Assembly: GCA_026391075.1 (NCBI GenBank)
Contig: JAPLES010000019.1
Location: 1 to 64,000 of the forward strand
Length of the DNA stretch: 64,000 bases
DNA from: Bacteroidota bacterium
GTDB lineage: Bacteria; Bacteroidota; Bacteroidia; Chitinophagales; LD1
Reading direction: 5' to 3'
The notes below the pieces were generated by a model. The model was not told where the DNA came from. It ran no database searches and saw only the letters and a program-made list of their open reading frames with translations. Positions 9,411 to 17,087 of the stretch are shown piece by piece. The number at the start of each line of letters is the position of its first letter. Within the stretch, counting starts at the first letter, position 1. The position numbers and the translations under genes were made by a program.

Positions 9411-10644
9411 ACGACAGACGACAGACGACAGACGACAGAGAATTGCCCGGATTGCATTTACTGTGGTCTGCTGTCTGTGGTCTGTGGTCTGCGTTGCGCA
9501 AACGAAATATCCATTCATTCACGAAGAGCGCAATGAAATAGTTGGCGATAAAGTGCTCAATGGTTTTTTCGAAAAACTGTATCAGCAAAAAACACAGAAC
9601 AATCAACGCATCAATGTATTGCAGATTGGCGATTCGCATATTCAGGCAGATTTTCTAAGCGCGCAGGTGCGTACTAATTTTCAAAAAAATTTTGGTAATG
9701 CAGGACGAGGATTAGTAGTACCAATCAAAGTGGCGGGTAGCAACGAGCCGTTCAATTATCGTTTCACCAGCAATATAAAATGCTACGGCAAGCGTTGTGT
9801 TTACATAGGCGATTCGCTCGACTACGGCATTGGTGGTTTTGTGGTAAAGACCAGTGACGATACCGCTCAATTTCGCATTCGCACTTTCGATTATGGGGCT
9901 TTGAATTATTCGTTTCACAAAATCACTTTGTTCTATCAGCAGGATTCTTCGTACAACTTTTCGATTGAAGACACTTCAGGAAATCTTTTGGCCTCTATTC
10001 AAAAAGATTCTTCTACACGAAACGTTTCTACTACCACACTTTCTATAAACACAAACGATATTATCCTCAAAGCGCATCGCAACGATTCTTCTGAAAACAG
10101 CGCCACGCTTTACGGTTTAAATTTAGAGAACGACAGCAACGGAATTATTTATCATGCCATTGGTGTAAACGGAGCAGAGGCTTTTCAATATGTGCATGCG
10201 AAATATTTTGCCGAGCAAACACAAATGCTTCATCCCGATTTGTTGATTCTTTCTCTCGGCACCAACGAAGCCAACCGCAGACCATTCAACAAAGAACTCA
10301 CTGCTGCACGTTTAGATTCATTAGTAAAACAATTGCAGTTGTATAATCCGAATACACCAATTCTTTTGACCACTCCGCCCGATTCATACTACGGGCGCAA
10401 GTATTACAACCCCGCAGTTTCTGCTATGCACGTTATCCTCGTTGATTACAGCAAAGAACACGACTTGGCTGTATGGGATTTATTTTCCGCCAGCGGTGGG
10501 TTTAAAAGTTGTTATCAGTGGAAAAAATACAAGTTGATGCGCAAAGATGGCGTTCACTTTTCGCGCGCGGGTTATGAGTTACAGGGAAATCTTTTGTATG
10601 AAGCATTGATGAAATCTTACAACAAATATGTCAATGCGAAATAG
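9385..10644 (+). CDS. Second SGNH/GDSL-like protein, with a repeat-derived N-terminus
   Basis: This 419-residue SGNH-fold protein overlaps the end of the previous gene by 26 bases. Block I is LQIGDSHIQADF, the Asn block is LSLGTNEANRR, and the C-terminal DGVHFSRAGYE carries Asp and His. Its N-terminus is unusual. Residues 7-17 are encoded by four tandem 7-bp units (9411-9438). The hydrophobic stretch VVCCLWSVVCVAQ, which would serve as the signal peptide, is encoded by an imperfect inverted copy at 9461-9492. No other in-frame ATG precedes the mature domain, so the start at 9385 is required if this repeat is translated. The role is presumably shared with the neighbouring SGNH and MBOAT proteins in glycan O-acylation. 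Confidence 0.8.
   Translation: MKEGRRVNRRQTTDDRRQRIARIAFTVVCCLWSVVCVAQTKYPFIHEERNEIVGDKVLNGFFEKLYQQKTQNNQRINVLQIGDSHIQADFLSAQVRTNFQKNFGNAGRGLVVPIKVAGSNEPFNYRFTSNIKCYGKRCVYIGDSLDYGIGGFVVKTSDDTAQFRIRTFDYGALNYSFHKITLFYQQDSSYNFSIEDTSGNLLASIQKDSSTRNVSTTTLSINTNDIILKAHRNDSSENSATLYGLNLENDSNGIIYHAIGVNGAEAFQYVHAKYFAEQTQMLHPDLLILSLGTNEANRRPFNKELTAARLDSLVKQLQLYNPNTPILLTTPPDSYYGRKYYNPAVSAMHVILVDYSKEHDLAVWDLFSASGGFKSCYQWKKYKLMRKDGVHFSRAGYELQGNLLYEALMKSYNKYVNAK
9411..9492. repeat. AGACnnn-type 7-bp periodic repeat with inverted second arm
   Basis: Four exact tandem copies of ACGACAG occupy 9411-9438. A partly complementary run built on CTGTGGTCTG follows at 9461-9492, and 22 bases separate the arms. The pair can form an imperfect hairpin. 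Related AGACnnn arrays occur at 18471-18513 and 60768-60802. Confidence 0.8.
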
Positions 10645-10711
10645 TATTCATGCCATGACTAATGAGAAATGCTCGTTTAAGGGAAACTTCAAAATAGTCA
10701 TGGCATGAATA
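10645..10711. repeat. Long perfect inverted repeat between SGNH and MBOAT genes
   Basis: The arms at 10645-10661 and 10695-10711 are perfect 17-base reverse complements (TATTCATGCCATGACTA) with a 33-base spacer. The element begins directly after the stop codon of the SGNH gene and ends 29 bases before the MBOAT start. It lacks a T run, so it is not a typical intrinsic terminator. It could be a mobile mini-element, a processing site or an attenuator. Confidence 0.8.
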
Positions 10712-10740
10712 TTTGCCTTTAAATAAATTTCAAAAACCAA

Positions 10741-12210
10741 ATGTCAGCGTTCGACCTCAATAAATTCTTTTACCAGTTTGCGTATCACCGCAACGAGCCG
10801 TTGATTTTCAGCACGGGATTGTTCCTGTGGATGTTCCTGTTTTTCATTGGCGGCTTTTATCTGTTGCGTAAAAAGCGCGACCCGAAACTGATTTATGTAA
10901 TTCTGTTTTCGCTGTACTTCTATTACAAAAGCAGCGGTATTTATTTTCTGCTGCTGATACTTTCTACGGTGGTGGACTACACCCTCGCCAATTTCATTTA
11001 CAACGCCAATACGCAATGGAAGAAAAAATCCTGGCTTGTTTTCAGTTTGGTGTTGAACCTCGGTCTGCTCGCTTATTTCAAATACACCAATTTCCTCTAC
11101 GAAATTTTCTGCAACCTCACCCAACATCACTTCGACCCTTTCAGTATTTTCTTACCCGTAGGTGTTTCGTTCTTTACTTTTCAATCGTTGAGTTATACAA
11201 TCGAAATTTATCGTGGCGATTTAAAAACTGTGAAGCGCATTCTTGATTATGCCTTCTTTGTTTCCTTCTTTCCGCAACTCGTGGCGGGTCCTATTGTGCG
11301 CGCTAAAGATTTTCTACCGCAAATCAGTTTGCCGACTATTGTTACACAAGCTATGTTTGGCGAAGGCGTTTTTCTTATTGCCACCGGTTTGTTTAAGAAG
11401 GCAGTTATCTCCGATTTTATTTCCATCAATTTTGTAGATAGAATTTTTGACAACCCGACACTCTACACAGGTCTCGAAAATCTTTTTGGTGTGTATGGAT
11501 ACGCGCTGCAAATCTACTGTGACTTCAGCGGCTACAGCGATATGGCTATCGGCATTGCTCTGCTCTTCGGTTTCAAACTATGTTTGAATTTCGATTCACC
11601 TTATCAAAGCAGCAGCATCACCGAGTTCTGGAGGCGCTGGCATATTTCACTATCGAGTTGGCTGCGCGACTACCTCTATATTTCATTGGGCGGAAACCGC
11701 AAAGGTCGCCTGCGAACTTACTTCAATCAGTTCCTCACGATGCTGCTCGGTGGCTTGTGGCACGGTGCTGCTTTCAAATTTATTTTGTGGGGTGCGCTAC
11801 ATGGTGTGGCGTTGGGGGTTGATAAATTCATTAAGGAGCAATTCAAAATTCCTGATACCCGCTTTTTCAAAATCGCTGGTGTGTTCATCACCTTCCACTT
11901 TGTTTGTTTTTGTTGGATACTCTTCCGTGCCGATACGATGGCACTGGCAGGCGATGTGCTTTCGCAAATTGCTTTTCACTTTACGCCCTCTGTGTTTTTC
12001 AGTTTCATGGTGGGCTACAAAAACATTCTGCTCGTCATGCTGCTTGGCTACATTCTGCATTTTATTCCTAAAAACATCGAACTCAAAACCCGCGCATGGG
12101 TAACTGCTATACCGCTGCCTGCCAAAGTAGCTTTAATGGTCGCTGTGATTGTGCTGGTGATTCAGGTAAAGAGTTCAGAGATACAACCCTTTATTTATTT
12201 TCAATTTTGA
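10741..12210 (+). CDS. MBOAT-family O-acyltransferase (AlgI/DltB-like)
   Basis: This 489-residue polytopic membrane protein has many hydrophobic segments. Family features include FFPQLVAGPIVRA (about residues 178-190), a Trp-Arg-Arg-Trp-His-rich stretch (EFWRRWHISLSSWLRDYLY) and the region around GGLWHGAAF (about 336-345) with a second conserved His in GALHGV. The C-terminus PFIYFQF is typical of AlgI-like proteins in this phylum. Such proteins carry acyl groups, usually acetyl, across the membrane to a partner SGNH acyltransferase. The two upstream SGNH proteins fit that partnership. The target glycan is not indicated by the locus. Confidence 0.93.
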   Translation: MSAFDLNKFFYQFAYHRNEPLIFSTGLFLWMFLFFIGGFYLLRKKRDPKLIYVILFSLYFYYKSSGIYFLLLILSTVVDYTLANFIYNANTQWKKKSWLVFSLVLNLGLLAYFKYTNFLYEIFCNLTQHHFDPFSIFLPVGVSFFTFQSLSYTIEIYRGDLKTVKRILDYAFFVSFFPQLVAGPIVRAKDFLPQISLPTIVTQAMFGEGVFLIATGLFKKAVISDFISINFVDRIFDNPTLYTGLENLFGVYGYALQIYCDFSGYSDMAIGIALLFGFKLCLNFDSPYQSSSITEFWRRWHISLSSWLRDYLYISLGGNRKGRLRTYFNQFLTMLLGGLWHGAAFKFILWGALHGVALGVDKFIKEQFKIPDTRFFKIAGVFITFHFVCFCWILFRADTMALAGDVLSQIAFHFTPSVFFSFMVGYKNILLVMLLGYILHFIPKNIELKTRAWVTAIPLPAKVALMVAVIVLVIQVKSSEIQPFIYFQF

Positions 12211-12236
12211 GCGCTCGCATCGCTTTTCAAAACTCT

Positions 12237-13763
12237 TTACAATTCAAATTTTATTCCTTGTGCCAGTGGTAATTTTGTGCCGTAGTTAATCGTGTTGGTT
12301 TGTCTGCGCATATAATTTTTCCAGGCATCGCTTCCGCTTTCTCTTCCTCCGCCTGTTTCTTTTTCACCGCCAAATGCTCCGCCAATTTCCGCACCGCTTG
12401 TGCCAATGTTCACGTTGGCAATTCCGCAATCGCTGCCGTTTGTTGAAAGAAACAATTCTGCTTCGCGCATGTTCGTTGTCATGATACTCGAAGACAAACC
12501 CTGCACTACTCCGTTTTGTAAAGCAATGGCTTCATCCAGCGTTTTGTATTTCATGATGTACAGAACAGGAGCAAAAGTTTCGTGCTGAACAATGCTCATT
12601 TCATTTTTAGCTTCAATTACACATGGCTTTACGTAACAACCACTTTCAAAATTCTTTCCTTTCAACACACCGCCTTCTACCAAAACTTTTCCGCCTTCTT
12701 TCTTTGCCTTTGCAATTGCATCTTCATATAATTTCACCGCGTGTTTATCAATCAAAGGTCCTACATGATTTTTTTCATCCAACGGATTTCCGATTTTAAG
12801 TTGCGTGTATGCTTTCACAATTCGTTTCTTCAACTCTTCGTATTTGCTCTCGTGAATGATTAGTCTTCGTGTGGTAGTGCAACGTTGTCCGGCTGTTCCT
12901 ACTGCGCCAAATACAGTTGCCACCATAGCAATATCCAAATCAGCATCGGGAGTAATGATGATGGAATTGTTTCCTCCAAGTTCCAATAAACTTCTTCCCA
13001 ATCGTGCAGCTACATTTTGTGCAACCGCTTTTCCCATTCTTGTTGAACCCGTAGCAGAAACCAACGGAACATTCTTATCGTTCGAAAGCAACTCACCCAT
13101 TTTATAATCGCCATTGATTAAACACGAAATGCCTTCGGGCAAATCGTTGCGCTTGAAAACTTTCGCTATAATATTCTGGCAGGCAATGCCGCACAACGGT
13201 GTTTTCTCCGAGGGTTTCCATACACAAACATCACCACATACCCAGGCAAGCATCGCGTTCCAACTCCACACCGCTACCGGAAAATTAAACGCAGAAATAA
13301 TTCCCACAATTCCCATCGGGTGGTATTGCTCATACATGCGATGATTCGGTCTTTCGCTGTGCATCGTCAAACCATGCAACTGGCGCGAAAGCCCAACAGC
13401 AAAATCGCAGATGTCAATCATCTCTTGCACTTCGCCCAAGCCTTCCTGCAAACTTTTTCCCATTTCATACGAAACCAATTTTCCGAGCGGCTCTTTGTAT
13501 TTGCGCAACTCCTCTCCTATCTGTCTTACAATCTCTCCGCGCTTGGGTGCAGTAATATTTCTCCAAACTGTAAATGCTTTTTGCGCGGTGCGAATTACTT
13601 CGTGATATTCTTTTTCGGTAGAAGAAGATACCGCGCCAATCAGTTTGCCATCGACAGGTGAAAAAGATTTGAGTTCTTCTCCTTTGCTTTTAAACCATTT
13701 ATTGCCTGTGGAAGTTCCTGAATTGCTATTAGCAATGCCGAGTTGTTTTAAAACTTTTTTCAT
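12237..13763 (-). CDS. Aldehyde dehydrogenase, ALDH7 (aminoadipate-semialdehyde dehydrogenase-like)
   Basis: This 508-residue NAD-dependent aldehyde dehydrogenase contains ISAFNFPVAVWSWN, the general-base Glu in LELGGNN (about residue 262) and the catalytic Cys in AGQRCTTTRR (about 293). The stretch HSERPNHRMYEQYHPMG and the form of the Cys motif are characteristic of ALDH7/antiquitin, which oxidises alpha-aminoadipic semialdehyde in lysine breakdown and may act on other aldehydes. Full length compared with the family. No lysine-catabolism neighbours are present, so the physiological substrate is inferred from family only. It is convergent with the MBOAT gene, with 26 bases between stops. Confidence 0.9.
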   Translation of the reverse strand: MKKVLKQLGIANSNSGTSTGNKWFKSKGEELKSFSPVDGKLIGAVSSSTEKEYHEVIRTAQKAFTVWRNITAPKRGEIVRQIGEELRKYKEPLGKLVSYEMGKSLQEGLGEVQEMIDICDFAVGLSRQLHGLTMHSERPNHRMYEQYHPMGIVGIISAFNFPVAVWSWNAMLAWVCGDVCVWKPSEKTPLCGIACQNIIAKVFKRNDLPEGISCLINGDYKMGELLSNDKNVPLVSATGSTRMGKAVAQNVAARLGRSLLELGGNNSIIITPDADLDIAMVATVFGAVGTAGQRCTTTRRLIIHESKYEELKKRIVKAYTQLKIGNPLDEKNHVGPLIDKHAVKLYEDAIAKAKKEGGKVLVEGGVLKGKNFESGCYVKPCVIEAKNEMSIVQHETFAPVLYIMKYKTLDEAIALQNGVVQGLSSSIMTTNMREAELFLSTNGSDCGIANVNIGTSGAEIGGAFGGEKETGGGRESGSDAWKNYMRRQTNTINYGTKLPLAQGIKFEL

Positions 13764-13855
13764 AGTATAAAATTAAGGGCGCAATAATAAAGAATAGAAT
13801 GAAAGGCAAACGAAAACAGAATTTGCTTCACTAAAATTATTCTTAGTTTTAGGGA

Positions 13856-16411
13856 ATGAAGAGAAGTTTACTGGCTGCACTTTTATTTTTTTTCACTCGT
13901 GTTGTAATTGCGCAATACGTAAACGATTGGAACAACTACTTAATAGAACCAACACCTGTGAGTTGGTCTAGTCCTAGTTACCAAATCGATGTTGACTCAA
14001 TAGGCAATACCTATGTTCTTACCGGACTTAGTCAACAAATCACATCTAGAATTTGGAAGTTGAATAAATATGGTCTGCTGGAGTGGAGCAAAGAAATTTA
14101 TAGAGCCGATATTGGCGTAGGCAATCTGCTAGCTACCTCAAATGGGGTTTATTATAAAGACCTATATGGGTTAGGAAAAATTGATGCGCATGGGAATCAA
14201 CTTTGGTATGACTCATTGGGTTATCAGGCATTTGGAGAAGCCTCTGTTTCATTAGATGCATTTCAAAATGTAATTGCACTCACCGCTACTTCTTCAGGTG
14301 ATATTGTTACGGTAAGAAAATTTAACCCCGATGGAAACATCATTTATCAAACTTCTTTTGGAATAAATAATTTAATAGTTGTTCAATGCACTAGCGATAA
14401 GCACGGCAATGTTTTCTGTTCTGCTTCGGTAGATTCAATTGGTGTTTCAATCTATAAGGAAGAAATTTACAAAATAGATACGGCTGGAAATATTATTTGG
14501 AACAAAGAATTTTCGGGACCAAATTATGATTCCTATACCGGTAAAATTCAATTCGATAGTCATGAAAACTTAATCGTTCTTACACCTGGTAAAATTGACG
14601 CAATTCCGTACAACTTGATTTGCAATATTTACAAAAGAATTGACCCTGCCGGTAACACCATTAATGAGCTAGGCGGAACGCTACAAGGCGGTCACGCAAA
14701 TTTCATAGTACATGGTGACAGTATTATTTGCTTCATAGGTGGTTTGGCACGTGTAATTGATACGCTAGGGAGTCAACTTCATGCAAAATTACTATCGGCA
14801 ACCACATACACCAGAGGGATTATACCATTTGAGAATTCCTTTTTCATTTGGGCTATCGATATAGATACACCTCGATTAATTGTAACGCAATATGATTACA
14901 ACTTGCAACTCGTCAATCAAATACAACGCGATTTTACACAAGGCTATAGTGACCTAGCTATTTCAAAGCAGTACAACATTTCTGCAATGGCAAATTTTTA
15001 TCACAGTCCTGATAGTATTCCAGATTCCACTTTGGTAATTCACTTCTGTGCTGATTGTGAAACAAATATTGATGGCTATTGTTACGCTGATACAAATTTG
15101 AATTGCACCATTGACTTTCCTGAATTCAAATTTACACACCGTGCTATTCATTTACTGCCGAACAATATTTTTTCTTACACCGATGGAGATGGTAAATTTC
15201 AATTTTTACAACAAAATGGCACCTATACCATCACTGAATTATTGCCTCCTTACTGGTATCATGATTGTTGGGATACGATTACGACTACACTTGATTCCAC
15301 TCATTCAAATTCCATAGGCAACTCCTTTGGTTCTATTCCTATTCCCGGTATTCATGATAAACAAGTAGTGGTAAGTATAAGTCGCGCTATTCCCGGGTTT
15401 TTATCGCATCAAATAATTGATTTTGCAAATGTAGGTACCGAAGTAGAAAATGGTTTTGTAAGTTATACAATAGACTCCCACTTTCTCTTTCTTCAATCGA
15501 TACCGCCTTTTGATTCAGTTGATGGTCGCACACACTTTTGGAATTTTTCAAACCTTGAAGTACTCGAACACAGACATATTTTTGTAGAAGCAGTCCTTGC
15601 TACTTACACGACTTTGGATAGTTATGTTTCTTACTGTGCAACGGTAGAACCTATAGCAGGAGATACAACTCCGCAAAACAATATTGATTCTGGGAATCTA
15701 AGAGTACGCGGGTCTTTTGACCCTAACGATAAAACGTCTAAAGCCACCAACAAAAATGAAACAGGAAATCTTACCGATAGCAGTGTGCTTACATACACTA
15801 TTCGTTTTCAAAATACAGGAAATGATACTGCACATAAGGTTGTCGTTCTTGATTCGCTCGATACAGATTTAGATATTTCAACGCTGGAGGTTATTGCCTT
15901 TTCGCATTCGTATGAAATTGCGCTTTACGATAACCGTGTTTTGAAATTTACTTTCAACAATATTCTTTTGCCCGATAGCGGAGCCAATCAATTACTCAGC
16001 AACGGATTTATTGTTTACACCATTCACCCAAAGAAAAATCTTTTGCCCGGCACGCAGATTGATAACACTGCCGCTATTTATTTCGACTACAACGCAGGTG
16101 TACGCACCAACACCGTTTCTGATTGGGTGGAATTAAACCCAACAAGCATTTTTAAAATTCAGGATAAAGAACAACTACATCTTTTCTTATTCCCGAATCC
16201 ATCAAACAACATCGTAAACGTAATTGCAGATGAAAGCATGACGGGAAGTTCATTGAACGTTTATGACATAACCGGAAGAAAAATGTTGACGGCTCAACTC
16301 AGACTAACTAAAACACAACTCGCAACTTCTTCCTTTGCAAACGGTGTGTATTTAGTAAGTGTAGAAAATGAAAAAGGAAAAACTACAAGGAGGTTAGTAA
16401 TTCAGCATTAG
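13856..16411 (+). CDS. Type IX-secreted protein with DUF7619-like domain and type A sorting tail
   Basis: An 851-residue protein. The signal peptide ends near residue 19 (VVIAQ). Residues 40-400 form short beta-propeller-like repeats with DSIGN, DAHGN and DTAGN turns. A Cys-bearing region follows (CADCETNIDGYCYADTN, about 400-430). Next is the domain with the landmark SFDPNDKTSKA and YTIRFQNTGNDTA (about 620-760) common in Bacteroidota surface proteins. The last 75 residues are a type A sorting domain (LFPNPSNNIVNV, NVYDITGRK, FANGVYLVSV). It should be exported by Sec, then cleaved and anchored or released by type IX secretion. A TAGTTTTA sequence lies 4 bases before the ATG. A hairpin follows the stop. 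Function is unknown. Confidence 0.87.
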   Translation: MKRSLLAALLFFFTRVVIAQYVNDWNNYLIEPTPVSWSSPSYQIDVDSIGNTYVLTGLSQQITSRIWKLNKYGLLEWSKEIYRADIGVGNLLATSNGVYYKDLYGLGKIDAHGNQLWYDSLGYQAFGEASVSLDAFQNVIALTATSSGDIVTVRKFNPDGNIIYQTSFGINNLIVVQCTSDKHGNVFCSASVDSIGVSIYKEEIYKIDTAGNIIWNKEFSGPNYDSYTGKIQFDSHENLIVLTPGKIDAIPYNLICNIYKRIDPAGNTINELGGTLQGGHANFIVHGDSIICFIGGLARVIDTLGSQLHAKLLSATTYTRGIIPFENSFFIWAIDIDTPRLIVTQYDYNLQLVNQIQRDFTQGYSDLAISKQYNISAMANFYHSPDSIPDSTLVIHFCADCETNIDGYCYADTNLNCTIDFPEFKFTHRAIHLLPNNIFSYTDGDGKFQFLQQNGTYTITELLPPYWYHDCWDTITTTLDSTHSNSIGNSFGSIPIPGIHDKQVVVSISRAIPGFLSHQIIDFANVGTEVENGFVSYTIDSHFLFLQSIPPFDSVDGRTHFWNFSNLEVLEHRHIFVEAVLATYTTLDSYVSYCATVEPIAGDTTPQNNIDSGNLRVRGSFDPNDKTSKATNKNETGNLTDSSVLTYTIRFQNTGNDTAHKVVVLDSLDTDLDISTLEVIAFSHSYEIALYDNRVLKFTFNNILLPDSGANQLLSNGFIVYTIHPKKNLLPGTQIDNTAAIYFDYNAGVRTNTVSDWVELNPTSIFKIQDKEQLHLFLFPNPSNNIVNVIADESMTGSSLNVYDITGRKMLTAQLRLTKTQLATSSFANGVYLVSVENEKGKTTRRLVIQH

Positions 16412-16421
16412 ACACAAATGA

Positions 16422-16450
16422 CAAACCAACCAAGTGCCTTGGTTGGTTTG
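16422..16450. terminator. Strong hairpin between convergent genes
   Basis: A perfect 13-bp stem (CAAACCAACCAAG at 16422-16434 pairs with 16438-16450) has a 3-base loop. It starts 11 bases after the stop of the type IX-secreted protein and ends 7 bases before the end of the hepT pseudogene. There is no long T run, so it is a terminator by position and stability. Confidence 0.7.
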
Positions 16451-16456
16451 CTTTCA

Positions 16457-16795
16457 TCAATCAAATTTTATTTCGGAGAGTTGTTGTTTGAGTTTTGGGA
16501 TATCGTTTTGAGTAATGTCCCAAATAATTTTGTGGTCAAGACGAAAATATTCATGAGCTAAACGATTTCTGAATCCCCGAATTAAAACCCAATCAATTGA
16601 AGAATTTTTTTGCTTAAACTCATCAGGCAATCTGATTGCGGCTTCGCCAATGATTTCAAGGTTGCGCTCAACAGCTTTTTGAGTAACACGGCTCTATAAA
16701 TATTTTTGATAATCAAATTCGGAAACGAATTGAAGAGTTTCATCCACTGCCGACTGTATGTCTTGTATCAAATGTTGAGGAATGCGCTTAGACAT
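16457..16795 (-). pseudogene. hepT: HepT-family HEPN toxin (DUF86), interrupted by a nonsense codon
   Basis: Reading the minus strand from the ATG at 16793-16795 gives a complete 112-codon HepT-like frame, except for one TAG at 16694-16696 (codon 34, after YQKYL). The downstream part is intact and shows the family core: AVERNLEIIGEA and FRNRLAHEYF. The latter holds the HEPN RNase motif R-x4-H (R76, H81) and the adjacent Tyr (Y83) that MntA AMPylates in characterised systems. A single base change would restore the gene. It overlaps the end of mntA by 8 bases, the usual operon arrangement. It is either a recently inactivated toxin, a sequencing error or a recoded stop. Confidence 0.85.
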
Positions 16796-17078
16796 AAATA
16801 CGGTCTTTATTAATTTCCTGTAAATAATATTCTTGCACACCACCTGCCGAAACCAAATCAACTTTATTTTTTAAAACATCTTCTAATTCAAGAGCCATTC
16901 TTATAAAGCCAATTCCAATATTGCCATTGAATTCTACCATCACATCAATGTCGCTTTCCTCCGTAGCTTCATTGCGTGCATATGAACCAAACAACGCCAA
17001 CGATTGTATGGGATATTTTTTCATCAACTCGGGCTTGTAAGCTCTTAGAGTAGCAAGTATTTCTTCTCTGGTTTTCAT
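16788..17078 (-). CDS. mntA: MntA-family minimal nucleotidyltransferase antitoxin
   Basis: A 96-residue nucleotidyltransferase of the MNT type. The signature GS-x10-DxD is seen as G31-S32, D43 and D45, with a third acidic residue at D74 (KVDLVS). In studied MntA/HepT pairs, MntA neutralises HepT by transferring AMP to a Tyr near the HEPN active site. Here the catalytic residues are all present, while the toxin gene that overlaps its 3' end carries a nonsense codon. It lies 9 bases downstream of the M1 peptidase on the same strand, so it may share that transcript. Confidence 0.92.
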   Translation of the reverse strand: MKTREEILATLRAYKPELMKKYPIQSLALFGSYARNEATEESDIDVMVEFNGNIGIGFIRMALELEDVLKNKVDLVSAGGVQEYYLQEINKDRIYV

Positions 17079-17087
17079 GTTGCAAAT

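Noticed and set aside
9061-9639. 192-codon minus-strand frame across the SGNH gene overlap
   Set aside because: It runs antisense to two clear SGNH genes and is open mainly because of the AGACnnn array; no domain recognised.
10645-10711. Intrinsic terminator at the long inverted repeat
   Set aside because: The loop is 33 bases and no T run follows either arm, so it does not fit the intrinsic terminator model.
13320-13661. 113-codon plus-strand frame opposite the aldehyde dehydrogenase
   Set aside because: Shadow of a well-supported gene with no start signal or domain.
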